Source of the DNA: Enterobacillus tribolii
GTDB taxonomy: Bacteria > Pseudomonadota > Gammaproteobacteria > Enterobacterales > Enterobacteriaceae
Reading direction: 5' to 3'
Length of the DNA: 44,071 nucleotides
Assembly (NCBI RefSeq): GCF_003363015.1
Contig: NZ_QRAP01000015.1
Coordinates: 1-44,071 of the forward strand
This document shows, piece after piece, positions 17,125 to 25,611 of this stretch (the stretch's first letter is position 1; the number at the start of each line of letters is the position of its first letter). The notes under the pieces are model-generated. The model did no database searches, was not told the origin of the DNA, and saw only the letters and a list, made by a program, of their open reading frames with translations. Position numbers and translations under genes: made by a program.

Positions 17125-17291
17125 AGAAAAACCTTGTAGATGTCGTCAGATATGAGTTTAAGAATAGTGGCGACACGTTACTCGCGCACGTTCAGTGAGG
17201 CAAGAGGGAACAACGAAAAAAATGAGGCGGAAAACGCAGGTGAATGCAGGGGGAGAAGAGGACGACCAGGCGTCACCCTCAGGCCGGTAAT

Positions 17292-17312
17292 AACGCCGGT
17301 TATACCGGCGTT
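17292..17312 (-). terminator. Hairpin after mtr
   Basis: AACGCCGGT-TAT-ACCGGCGTT is a perfect 9-bp stem with a 3-base loop, 10 bases past the mtr stop on the minus strand. The following bases are not U-rich, so termination strength is uncertain. The remaining 17125-17291 contains no supported gene. Confidence 0.5.
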
Positions 17313-17321
17313 GCTGAACCG

Positions 17322-18575
17322 TTATTTATAAACCGGAAGCAGATCTCCCAGCGCCATCAAATGCGCCACGGCGTTGATGACGCCGAACAGAATCACGAAG
17401 TAAATCAGCGTACTTCCTCCCGGCGCCCGGTACGTGGCCTGCGGGAAACGGCGGCGGCTGGCGCGCGCCATCATCGCCGGCACAATGACCGCCCAGATCG
17501 TCGCCGCTAATCCGGCAAAACCGATGGCGTACAGGAACCCGTTCGGGAACAGCAGGGCGAAAACGGTCGGCGGTACGAAGGTGATCAGCGCAGACTTTGT
17601 GCGCCCGCCTTTATCGTCGCTGAACCTGAAAAAGTCGGCGATGAAGTCAAACAGTCCCAGGGAAACGCCCAAGAATGAGCTGGCCAACGCCATGTACGAG
17701 AAAGCGTTCAGCAGTTGCGTGATCAGCGGGCTGCTGGCGACGTCGCCCATCTGGCGCAGCAGGCTGCCGATATTGCCCCCTTCGGCCATCACCTGACGGA
17801 AGGCATCACGGCTGATGTTGCCCTGAATCACATACTGCCAGAACACATAAATCGCCAGTGCGATCAGCGTTCCGTACAGCAGGCTGCGGGATACGGAGCG
17901 CGCATCCTTGTGATAATACTTCACCAGCCCCGGCACGTTGCCGTGGTAGCCGAACGACGTCAGCAGATAAGGCAGCGCCGCAAGGGCATAAGGGAGATAG
18001 CTGGCGTCGCCGTCGGCGCTGTTGAGCAAAATGGCTTTATCGACATGGGTGAACATATCGCCGATGGACAACGCAAAGGTGATGACCATGCCGCCGATCA
18101 GGATCGTGCTCAGACGATCGACCGCGCGGGTGGAGATCCAGACGATAAACGCCACCAGCGCGGCAAAAATCAGGCCGGCGACGGTTTGGCTGAGCGCCAG
18201 ATAGGACTCCAGCGTGTGGGTAATGATGGAGCTGCCGGCGGAAATATAGGCATACGTCAGGATATACAGCACGAAGGTGATGGACAGACCGTTGACGGAC
18301 CCCCAGACCTTGCCCAGCAGATCGTTAACCATGGTGTGAAAGCTGGCGCCGGTCGGATAGTTCAGGTTAGCTTCCAGAATCATCAGGCCGGAGCAGAACA
18401 TACAAAACCAGGTATAAACCAGCAGGGCGACGGAGCCGCTGAACCACACGCCGGAGGTGACCACGGGAATTGAAAACATACCGGCGCCTACGGCGGTGCC
18501 GGCGATAATCATTGCGCCGCCTAATACGGACGGGCGGCGCTGGGGGGCGGACGACAAAGCGTTCTCCATGGTCAT
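17322..18575 (-). CDS. mtr: Tryptophan-specific transporter Mtr (HAAAP family)
   Basis: A proton symporter of the hydroxy/aromatic amino acid permease family in the inner membrane. The 417-residue product has about 11 hydrophobic segments and the family signature GGAMIIAGTAVGAGMFSIPV at the start, plus FGYHGNVPGLVKYY and LFPNGFLYAIGFAGLAA. It resembles E. coli Mtr more closely than TnaB by my reading. CAGGAGAACAGGTA precedes ATG 18575; a second ATG two codons in is possible. A TrpR-operator-like palindrome upstream supports the tryptophan assignment. Confidence 0.88.
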   Translation of the reverse strand: MTMENALSSAPQRRPSVLGGAMIIAGTAVGAGMFSIPVVTSGVWFSGSVALLVYTWFCMFCSGLMILEANLNYPTGASFHTMVNDLLGKVWGSVNGLSITFVLYILTYAYISAGSSIITHTLESYLALSQTVAGLIFAALVAFIVWISTRAVDRLSTILIGGMVITFALSIGDMFTHVDKAILLNSADGDASYLPYALAALPYLLTSFGYHGNVPGLVKYYHKDARSVSRSLLYGTLIALAIYVFWQYVIQGNISRDAFRQVMAEGGNIGSLLRQMGDVASSPLITQLLNAFSYMALASSFLGVSLGLFDFIADFFRFSDDKGGRTKSALITFVPPTVFALLFPNGFLYAIGFAGLAATIWAVIVPAMMARASRRRFPQATYRAPGGSTLIYFVILFGVINAVAHLMALGDLLPVYK

Positions 18576-18612
18576 TACCTGTTCTCCTGATGACCAGAAT
18601 GGTCAATCTCAT

Positions 18613-18630
18613 GTACTAGCTGAATGGTAC
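18613..18630 (-). promoter_or_regulatory. TrpR operator-like site in the mtr promoter
   Basis: GTACTAGCTGAATGGTAC matches the TrpR operator GTACTAGTTAACTAGTAC at 14 of 18 positions, including both outer GTAC arms. It ends 38 bases before the mtr start. On the minus strand a possible promoter TTTACT-17 bp-TACCAT places its -10 inside the operator, the arrangement expected for repression by tryptophan-bound TrpR. E. coli mtr is known to be TrpR-repressed. Confidence 0.6.
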
Positions 18631-18820
18631 TGGAGCGAATGCCGGAAGTAAACCAGGACGGGGAAGCGGGAAGTGGCGGAGGTGGCGGGAAGCGGAAATT
18701 ATTATGTACAGTGGCGTATCCGGGGCTGGCAAGCATGCGTCACCGGCGCCGTGCTGGTGTTTGGCGGGGAAGGTTGTTAGTCTGTCCGGCACGCCGAACG
18801 CGATTGCCGGAGAGTTGTCC

Positions 18821-19075
18821 ATGAATTGCCGCCCTGACTGCGGTGCATGCTGTATCGCACCCTCCATATCCAGCCCGATTCCGGGCATGCCGGACGGTAA
18901 ACCCGCCAACGTTCCCTGCGTGCAGCTCGACGAGCAGATGCGTTGCCGCATTTTCGGTTCTCCCCTGCGTCCTGCGGTATGCGGACAACTGCGGCCGCAA
19001 AAGGAGATGTGTGGCGACACGGCTGAAGATGCACTGACCTATCTCATCACTCTGGAACGCGCCACCGCGCCTTAA
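18821..19075 (+). CDS. yeiW: Cysteine-cluster protein YeiW (YkgJ/UPF0153 family)
   Basis: An 84-residue protein starting [11 protein letters not shown], with further cysteines in VPCVQL, MRCRIF, AVCGQL and EMCGD. This is the zinc- or iron-binding Cys-cluster pattern of the YkgJ family, and it is nearly collinear with E. coli YeiW ([17 protein letters not shown] is shared). Function is unknown. GGAGAG lies before ATG 18821; the frame is open further upstream, but that extension has no family match. Confidence 0.88.
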   Translation: MNCRPDCGACCIAPSISSPIPGMPDGKPANVPCVQLDEQMRCRIFGSPLRPAVCGQLRPQKEMCGDTAEDALTYLITLERATAP

Positions 19076-19550
19076 TCGCTTTCCCACCCATTTTTTACTC
19101 ACTGTTTTCTGTCTCCCTGCCGATAATCCGTTAACTACGGAAGGTATTACATTGCTGAAAAATACATATGCATAAGATCAACAGGGTGAGGCAGGTGTTG
19201 CGTTATATACCCGGTTAATCAGCCTGTTAGGAGGCAGGATGGAAAATATGCCTGTGCTGATAGGTAAATACGTCGTCATTTCATGATTTTTTCTATACTT
19301 AAGTTGGCTATCGAAAAGTATAACTCTGGTTCTCGTCAGCGTCGGTTTTGCCTGGCGTAGCAGAATCATCCATCGGAATGCCGTTGGCGTTGCCGATGAA
19401 AAGAATATTGTCGCTACTGGCGATATTTATCTTTAGAGCCACCTGCGGTTCAGTGCGATTTTCGTGCTGAAAGGAAGACTATAGAAAAACGGGAAGAGCC
19501 AGGGGGTGGCGATGTAAGTGCCGCATTTATGCCCCCGGAGGGATGTTGAA
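19076..19550. other. 475-base intergenic region upstream of the LuxR pair
   Basis: I see no convincing gene here. It holds an imperfect structure with TATACTT (19294-19300) and AAGTATA (19316-19322) arms, and AT-rich runs near 19280-19300 that could be promoter material for the LuxR genes. Short open frames on both strands lack ribosome sites or recognisable products. Confidence 0.4.
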
Positions 19551-20210
19551 ATGACGAAACCAACGGAAATGGCGGGCATCGTGCTGCCGTCAGATATGCA
19601 TATTCTGCTTTTTGAGCCTTATACCGCCGTGTATTTAGGCATCAGCGACATCCTGTCATCGGCTGGCGTTAAGCGTAATCATATCTTACGGGTGCATACC
19701 ATGGCGGAAATAGCTTCCGCCCTTGCCCGCGGTGTCGGGGGAAGCATTTTACTGCTTTCCGGCGGACACAAAAACGCGAATCTGGCGGAGTTGCTCGGCT
19801 TTTTATCGGATGAGCGGGCGGGGCGGGATAACTCTCCGGTGATCATCCGGATGGACAATCCGAACCCGCTGTTGATGCGGCTGCTGACGGCCTTCGGCGC
19901 CGACGAGGTATTGCCGTCGGATTGCTCGGGCGCGATGTTGCTGCATTATCTCAGGATGGTATCCGGGCCGGCGTACACCCGTGACGGAGAAAGCCGCTTC
20001 ACACCGCGTGAGCGGCTGATAGTTCGGCATATCTTGTCCGGCGATAGCCTGGGCTTCATTGCCGGGCTGCTGGCGCTGGATATTCGCCAGGTCAGCGAAT
20101 ACAAGCAGCGGGCCGTTGTTAAACTGCGCATGGACCAACCTCATGAACTGCGCCTGCTTGCCAGGCTCCTGGCCCGCTTCGGCCACCTGAATGAGGTAAG
20201 GCAACCATGA
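19551..20210 (+). CDS. LuxR/RcsB-type transcriptional regulator, first of overlapping pair
   Basis: A 219-residue protein. The N-terminal half looks like a divergent receiver (HILLFEPYTAVYLGISDILS, then ILLLSGG and VIIRMD). The C-terminal half is a LuxR-type HTH opening FTPRERLIVRHILSG (about 148-162), but the recognition helix IRQVSEYKQRAVVKLRM departs from the usual VKTVSTHxxxI pattern. The acidic pocket and phosphoacceptor Asp of a true receiver are not evident. GGAGG lies 9 bases before ATG 19551. The 4-base ATGA overlap with the next regulator suggests the two act together, perhaps as a heterodimer in the style of RcsA/RcsB. Target unknown. Confidence 0.72.
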   Translation: MTKPTEMAGIVLPSDMHILLFEPYTAVYLGISDILSSAGVKRNHILRVHTMAEIASALARGVGGSILLLSGGHKNANLAELLGFLSDERAGRDNSPVIIRMDNPNPLLMRLLTAFGADEVLPSDCSGAMLLHYLRMVSGPAYTRDGESRFTPRERLIVRHILSGDSLGFIAGLLALDIRQVSEYKQRAVVKLRMDQPHELRLLARLLARFGHLNEVRQP

Positions 20211-20851
20211 AACCATTACAGCTGGCGTTGATGCATTCCAATCCGCTGATGTTGCAGGGGCTGCGTTGCCTGGCCGGAAAATTACCTTTCCCGGTGTCGG
20301 TGAGCTGCTGTTTTTCCTCGCTGGAAGAAGGGCTGAAAAGCCGGGGAGTCAACGCCGCCGAAGCGCTCATCGCGGAACTGATGGAGCCGGCGGTAAAGCA
20401 CGCGGAAATTTTGCTGTGGTTGCAGCGTAACACTGCGTTGCAGACGCTGATCGTCATGACGGGCGGCGAAGATATGGATCTGCTGCTGAACCTGTTCGCC
20501 GGGCGACCGGTTTCCCTGCTGTCTCCGCGCGAGCCGGAGGAGACGTCCATCGCCCTGATCGCCGGCGCGTTGCGCGGAAAAAATGCGGTCAGCCCGCTGA
20601 TACTGCGAATGATAAATCCTTTCCCTTATGCGATCCGCCATCAAATCGCCTCGGGGCTGACGGAAAGCGAACGGCGGGTGCTCAAATGGCTGCTGGCGGG
20701 CTATGACATCGCGCAGATCGCCGGCCAGATACGGCGCAGCGTAAAGACGGTGAGTACGCACAAACGTAATATCATGAAAAAGCTGGAGGTATCGAACGAC
20801 GATGAACTCTTCGCCGTAGCCCGTTATACCGGAACCGACCCTGCCGCCTGA
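20207..20851 (+). CDS. LuxR/RcsB-like regulator with non-canonical receiver
   Basis: A 214-residue protein with RcsB-like layout. The receiver-like N-terminus MKPLQLALMHSNPLMLQGLR aligns with the RcsB opening, but the acidic pair is replaced by Met-His, and the phosphoacceptor position in ALIAELMEP is Glu57 where RcsB has Asp56. The canonical LuxR HTH is at about 151-205 (LTESERRVLKWLLAG, IRRSVKTVSTHKRNIMKKL). It therefore looks phosphorylation-independent, or carries a natural Asp-to-Glu mimic. It lies between its overlapping partner and dgaR; a link with glucosaminate use is not shown. Confidence 0.78.
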   Translation: MKPLQLALMHSNPLMLQGLRCLAGKLPFPVSVSCCFSSLEEGLKSRGVNAAEALIAELMEPAVKHAEILLWLQRNTALQTLIVMTGGEDMDLLLNLFAGRPVSLLSPREPEETSIALIAGALRGKNAVSPLILRMINPFPYAIRHQIASGLTESERRVLKWLLAGYDIAQIAGQIRRSVKTVSTHKRNIMKKLEVSNDDELFAVARYTGTDPAA

Positions 20852-20945
20852 CTCCTTGCTCACAGCTTGACGCCTCTGCGCTTTTCATCAGGTACTGATA
20901 TGGTATGTTCAGAAACCGGGGCGGAGTCATAATAAAAAGGCATAC

Positions 20946-23738
20946 ATGAAAAGAATTGAGGTCATTGGCAGGGAGCTGGAGCGGCTGACGCAGGCGCTGA
21001 GCCTGGCCGATCTGGAGAAAGAAGTCGCGTTCACAGCGGAAAGCATCGGGTTTAATTTGGGTCTGGCGCGCAATTCGGTCAGCAAGGATTTAAACCAGCT
21101 GTGGAGCGAAGGGCAGGTCATCAAGGTGAAAACCCGGCCGGTTTTCTTCCTGCATCGCGCTACGGTGGAGGCATTGTTGGGTTCCCGCATCGCCGGCGAT
21201 TGCCCGGAGGTGCGCTTCGTGGCGGAATTGCTGCCGCAACGTGCCGGACCGGCGGAGGAGAAAGATCCGTTCACCGCATTGATTGGCCACGATCGCAGCC
21301 TGCGCGCGGCGGTGGAGAAAGGCAGGGCGGCGGTGTTGTACCCGCATGGCCTGCATGTGCTGCTGACCGGGCCGTCCGGCGTGGGTAAAACCTTTTTCGC
21401 CGAGCTGATGCACCGCTATGCCTGCCAGCAAACGGGCAACGACGCCGTTCCGCTGGTGTATTTTAACTGCGCGGAGTATGCCAATAACCCTGAGTTACTC
21501 TCCTCCCAGCTTTTCGGCCACCGGCAAGGGGCGTTCACCGGCGCCAGCGAGAATAAAACCGGACTGATTGAGCAGGCGGACGGCGGCTATCTGCTGCTTG
21601 ATGAAGTCCACCGGCTGCCGTATGAAGGGCAGGAGAAGCTGTTTTCCCTGCTGGACAAGGGCGAATACCGCCCGCTGGGGTCGAGCGCCAGAGCGCGCGC
21701 CATCAGCGTACGTTTGATTTGCGCCACCACCGAACCGGTCAGCTCCGCCCTGTTGCGCACCTTCCAGCGCCGCATTCAGGTAAATATTGATTTACCGGCG
21801 TTACGTGAGCGCTCACTGGGGGAACAGGCCGAGCTGATCACCGGTTTCCTGCAACGGGAAAGCCGCAAAATCGAGCGTACTATCCGCATTGATAAAACGC
21901 TGTTGCTTTGGCTGCTGAACAAGCCGCTGGAAGGCAATATCGGTCAGTTGAAAAGCGATATCCAGTTCCTGTGCGCGCAGGCCTGGGCGGCGGGAATGGG
22001 GCAACAGGACGCGGATCTCACGCTGGACAAACGTCTGGCCGGCGAACCCTTCAGCGCAGGCGCCGAACAGCGTCAGCTGATCGATGCCCTGTTCGACGGC
22101 GGGGAGTGGCTGAGCATTGATGCCCGTACTTTGCCGGTGCTTAAATCTCCGCTGGCCGGGCCGGATGACAGCGATCTGTTTTACAGCTTCCTGACCCGTG
22201 AATACGTTAACCTGCGCAACAGCAACGTGCCGCCGCAGGAAACCCTGGCGATTCTGAAGAATAAGCTCAGCTCCATTTTTGAGTACGGGCTGTACAGCCG
22301 CGACAGCGATTCCCGCCCTCAGGGCTACGGCGGGCAGGTGGAGGAACGCGTCACGCTGCTGATCGGCTGCGTGGAGCAGGTGCTGGGTTTCCCGCTGCCG
22401 GCCAATCTGGTCAATCCGTTACGTAAGCACTTTCTCGCGCTGCTGAACTACGTGCAACGCGGGTTGATACCGCAGCTTTACTCTTCCAGCCTGATTCTTG
22501 ACCACTGTAAGGATGAGTATGACAACGCCACCCTGCTGTGCCGCCGCATTGATGAGATTTTTCATATTCAGTGCCCGGCCACGGAGGTGGTTTATCTGTG
22601 CCTGTTCCTCAAAGAGTGCCGCCATTACCGCCAGCGCATCGACGCCAGCCCGGAATGCGGCATTATCCTGATCGCCCACGGTGCCACCACCGCGACCAGC
22701 ATGGCGCAGTATGTCAACCGGGTGCTGGAGCGGGAGCTGTTCAGCGCCATCGACATGCCGTTTGAGCAGTCGGTGCACGACACGCTGGAAGCCCTGATTC
22801 AGACGATCCGCGAACGCGGCTACCGGCGGCTGATCCTGATGGTGGATATCGGTTCGCTGGTGCACTTCGGCAGTACCGTCAGCAAGCTGTTCCAGATTGA
22901 CGTTTTACTGATGCCGAACATCAACCTGACCAGCCTGCTGGAAGTCGGGCTGGACCTCAGCTATGAAACCAGCGATCTGGCGCCGCTGGCGGCGTTGATG
23001 GAGGAAAAGGGCATTCCCTGCCAGCTGTGTACGCCGCGTCAGGAAACCACGGGCAAAGTGTTGGTTATTTCCTGCATCACCGGCATGGGCACGGCGGAAA
23101 AGATCAAAAAGGTGCTGGAAGAGAGCTTCGGCGAACTGATGGGGCAGGACACCCGGATGACCATCCTCGATTACAACGAGGTACGCAGCCTGGAACGGGT
23201 ACAGCAGGCGCTGAACGCCCGTGAACGTTTGGTCGGCATCGTCGGAACCTTCCAGCCGGGGCTGCCGGATATTCCCTTCATTTCGTTGGAGGAACTGTTT
23301 TCCGAACAGGGGCCGGAGCTGGTGCTCAGCCTGCTGAACCCGGACCTTTCCAGCGCCGAACGCCGGCTGGAGGTGGAGCGCAGCTCGATGCGCTTTATCA
23401 GCGCCCTGACGATGGAAAGCATCATCAACCACATTTCCGTGCTGAATCCGCAGCGCATTTTGCAGGAGATGGAGGAAGTGTTGCATCACCTGTGCGGCGT
23501 GCTGGCGCTCAAACCCAGCCGGCAGGTGACACTTCGCTTCCTGATCCACTGCTGTTGCATGGTGGAGCGTATCGTCATCAGCCGCAAACCGTTACAGATG
23601 GCGCTGGAGATGAAGCCGGATATGGACATGCAGGCCTTTACTGTCATTAAAAACGCCTTTTTGCCGGTTGAGGAAGCCTATTCCATCCGCTTATCCGACG
23701 CGGAATATTTCTATATTTACGAACTGCTTTACGGTTGA
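20946..23738 (+). CDS. dgaR: Sigma-54-dependent PRD activator DgaR
   Basis: A 930-residue LevR-family activator. Its order is an N-terminal HTH (~15-60), an AAA+ domain with Walker A TGPSGVGKT (141-149), the sigma-54 contact loop GAFTGA (195-200) and DEVH (219-222), a PTS regulation domain around LDHCKDEYDNATLL, an EIIA-man-like domain (IILIAHGATTATSM), an EIIB-like domain with SCITGMGTAEK, and a second C-terminal PRD. PTS phosphorylation of PRD and EII-like histidines sets activity according to sugar flux. It sits directly upstream of a -24/-12 promoter and a mannose-family PTS followed by DgaE/DgaF homologues, matching the Salmonella dga locus. AAAAAGG precedes the ATG. Confidence 0.9.
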   Translation: MKRIEVIGRELERLTQALSLADLEKEVAFTAESIGFNLGLARNSVSKDLNQLWSEGQVIKVKTRPVFFLHRATVEALLGSRIAGDCPEVRFVAELLPQRAGPAEEKDPFTALIGHDRSLRAAVEKGRAAVLYPHGLHVLLTGPSGVGKTFFAELMHRYACQQTGNDAVPLVYFNCAEYANNPELLSSQLFGHRQGAFTGASENKTGLIEQADGGYLLLDEVHRLPYEGQEKLFSLLDKGEYRPLGSSARARAISVRLICATTEPVSSALLRTFQRRIQVNIDLPALRERSLGEQAELITGFLQRESRKIERTIRIDKTLLLWLLNKPLEGNIGQLKSDIQFLCAQAWAAGMGQQDADLTLDKRLAGEPFSAGAEQRQLIDALFDGGEWLSIDARTLPVLKSPLAGPDDSDLFYSFLTREYVNLRNSNVPPQETLAILKNKLSSIFEYGLYSRDSDSRPQGYGGQVEERVTLLIGCVEQVLGFPLPANLVNPLRKHFLALLNYVQRGLIPQLYSSSLILDHCKDEYDNATLLCRRIDEIFHIQCPATEVVYLCLFLKECRHYRQRIDASPECGIILIAHGATTATSMAQYVNRVLERELFSAIDMPFEQSVHDTLEALIQTIRERGYRRLILMVDIGSLVHFGSTVSKLFQIDVLLMPNINLTSLLEVGLDLSYETSDLAPLAALMEEKGIPCQLCTPRQETTGKVLVISCITGMGTAEKIKKVLEESFGELMGQDTRMTILDYNEVRSLERVQQALNARERLVGIVGTFQPGLPDIPFISLEELFSEQGPELVLSLLNPDLSSAERRLEVERSSMRFISALTMESIINHISVLNPQRILQEMEEVLHHLCGVLALKPSRQVTLRFLIHCCCMVERIVISRKPLQMALEMKPDMDMQAFTVIKNAFLPVEEAYSIRLSDAEYFYIYELLYG

Positions 23739-23750
23739 ACCCGCATCCGG

Positions 23751-23767
23751 CGGGGCTTCCGGCCCCG
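23751..23767 (+). terminator. Weak hairpin after dgaR
   Basis: CGGGGC, loop TTCCG, GCCCCG forms a short GC-rich hairpin 12 bases after the dgaR stop. No U tract follows, so it may only partly separate dgaR transcription from the sigma-54 promoter downstream. Confidence 0.4.
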
Positions 23768-23802
23768 TCGCCGCCTTTCATTCCCCCGCGTGACACATTT
23801 TC

Positions 23803-23818
23803 TGGCACACCTCTTGCT
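23803..23818 (+). promoter_or_regulatory. Sigma-54 (-24/-12) promoter of dgaABCDEF
   Basis: TGGCACACCTCTTGCT is a full match to the sigma-54 consensus TGGCAC-N5-TTGCW. Transcription would start near 23830, about 65 bases before the TTG start of dgaA. Immediately upstream is the gene for a GAFTGA-containing activator, so promoter and regulator fit one another. Confidence 0.9.
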
Positions 23819-23895
23819 CTGTAGTGAATAACCCACCGTTACCGGCAGTGAATAACCGTTGGCAACGACACGAACTACAGCGCCAGGAGGCTATT

Positions 23896-24330
23896 TTGAC
23901 AGCAACTTCATCAACCCGACCCTTACCGCAGATCCTGCTGCTGACGCACGGCGGGTGGGGCAAACAGCTCTGCGACAGCCTGCGCATGGTCGCCGGTGAA
24001 ATCGCGGGCGTAACGGACATCGCCCTGATGCCGGTTGACACCATGGGGGAATTTTTTCAGCGCGTCGAACAGGCCGTGGCGGCCATGCCGGCCGGTTCGC
24101 TGGTGCTGACCGACTTTATCGGCGGCACCACGTCCAACGTGGCGGCGCGCCTGAGCGTGGACTACCCCGTCGGGGTGATTTCCGGCCTTAACGCCTCGCT
24201 GCTGCTGGAGGCGCTTGAGCGCAGGGAATCCGGGCCGCTGACCGGCTGCATTGCCGAGCTGGTTGAGGCCGGGCGCGGCAGCTGCCTTGACGTCGTGGCT
24301 CACGTTAGCAACTTACAACAAAACGTATAA
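23896..24330 (+). CDS. dgaA: D-glucosaminate PTS enzyme IIA, DgaA
   Basis: A 144-residue mannose-family EIIA that accepts phosphate from HPr. The active histidine is in ILLLTHGGWG near the N-terminus, and TDFIGGTTSNVAAR is typical of the fold. The start was set at TTG 23896: AGGAGG lies 5 bases before it, and the longer open frame begins upstream of the predicted sigma-54 transcription start, so it cannot be used from that promoter. First gene of the operon. Confidence 0.88.
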   Translation: MTATSSTRPLPQILLLTHGGWGKQLCDSLRMVAGEIAGVTDIALMPVDTMGEFFQRVEQAVAAMPAGSLVLTDFIGGTTSNVAARLSVDYPVGVISGLNASLLLEALERRESGPLTGCIAELVEAGRGSCLDVVAHVSNLQQNV

Positions 24331-24348
24331 ACACCGGGGAAAATTATT

Positions 24349-24834
24349 ATGGCAAACATCGTGTTATGTCGCATTGACAGCCGTTTGATCCACGGCCAGG
24401 TGGTGACCAAATGGGTGGGGCAGTCTCAGGCCAACCGCATCGTGGTGGTCAGCGATGAACTGGAAGCCGATCCGTTTATGAAAAATATCTACCTGATGGC
24501 GGCGCCGCCCAGCATCAAGGTGGACTGCTACGGCAACGACAGCTTCGCCGCTGCCTGGAAAGAAAACCAACTGGGTGAAGGCAACGTGCTGGTGCTGTTT
24601 CCGTCGCTGGCGGCGATTCAGTACGTGGTGCAGCAGGGCTTCAGCGTCGACGGCATTCAGGTCGGCGGACTGGGCGGCGGACCGAACCGCAAGGCGGTGT
24701 TCCAGAACATCACGCTGGATGAGAAGGACGTCGTTATTCTCAGGGATCTCAGCGAGCGCGGTATCCGGGTAATCTTCCAGACCATCCCGGAAGACAAGCC
24801 GCAGGCGCTTGAGGACATCCTGAAAAAATTCTGA
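24349..24834 (+). CDS. dgaB: D-glucosaminate PTS enzyme IIB, DgaB
   Basis: A 161-residue mannose-family EIIB. RIDSRLIHGQVVTKWV carries the phosphorylated His15, and the Rossmann-like body ends in the usual FQTIPEDKP segment. It transfers phosphate from DgaA to the substrate during uptake through DgaC and DgaD. It starts 18 bases after dgaA. Confidence 0.92.
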   Translation: MANIVLCRIDSRLIHGQVVTKWVGQSQANRIVVVSDELEADPFMKNIYLMAAPPSIKVDCYGNDSFAAAWKENQLGEGNVLVLFPSLAAIQYVVQQGFSVDGIQVGGLGGGPNRKAVFQNITLDEKDVVILRDLSERGIRVIFQTIPEDKPQALEDILKKF

Positions 24835-24858
24835 TTGCCCTGATAAAAGGAAAAGATC

Positions 24859-25611
24859 ATGGATACGTTACTTGTCGCAGTCTTTATGGGGCTGTACTAC
24901 TGGTTTGCCCGGTTACGCCTCGGTTACACCTTCTCCGCCATGCTGCTGCAACCGATCGTTGTGGCGGTGTTCGTCGGCTTGCTGTTGGGTGAAATGCACA
25001 CGGCGATGATCATCGGCGCCGGGATGCAGTTGGTTTATCTGGGCGTCACCTCCACGCCGGGGGGCAACGTGCCGTCCGATCCGGCACTGGCGGCCTGTAT
25101 TTCAATTCCCATCGCGGTGAAGGCCGGGATGGACCCTAACCTGGCGATCGCGCTGGCTATTCCGTTCGGCGTTATCGGGGTGTTCCTCGATCAGCTGCGC
25201 CGTACGCTGAACGCCGCCTGGGTACACATGGCGGACAAGCATGCGGAAACCGCCAATATGTCCGGCATTATGCGCTGCGCCTTCATCTACCCGGCGCTGC
25301 TGGGGCTGGTACTGCGCTTCCCGGTGGTGTTCGCCGCCAACTATTTCGGCCAGGACGTGGTGGAAAAATTCCTTGCGCTGATGCCGCACTGGCTGACCCA
25401 CTCGTTTGAAATCATGGGCGGCATTCTGCCGGCGCTGGGCTTTGCCATCACCATCATGGTTATCGGCAAGAAAAGCCTGCTGCCGTGGTTTATCGGTGGT
25501 TTCTTTGCAGTGCTGTACCTGAAGGTTGACATCATGGCGATGGCTATCTTCGGCACCTGCGTGGCATTCCTGGTGAAAGGCCTGGCTAAGAATGAAGGAG
25601 CGGCATCATGA
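24859..25611 (+). CDS. dgaC: D-glucosaminate PTS enzyme IIC, DgaC
   Basis: A 250-residue polytopic membrane protein of the EII-Sor/mannose IIC family. Diagnostic stretches include GAGMQLVYLGVTSTPGGNVPSD and repeated hydrophobic helices. It forms the substrate channel with DgaD. AAGG precedes the start, and it overlaps dgaD by an ATGA junction. Confidence 0.92.
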   Translation: MDTLLVAVFMGLYYWFARLRLGYTFSAMLLQPIVVAVFVGLLLGEMHTAMIIGAGMQLVYLGVTSTPGGNVPSDPALAACISIPIAVKAGMDPNLAIALAIPFGVIGVFLDQLRRTLNAAWVHMADKHAETANMSGIMRCAFIYPALLGLVLRFPVVFAANYFGQDVVEKFLALMPHWLTHSFEIMGGILPALGFAITIMVIGKKSLLPWFIGGFFAVLYLKVDIMAMAIFGTCVAFLVKGLAKNEGAAS

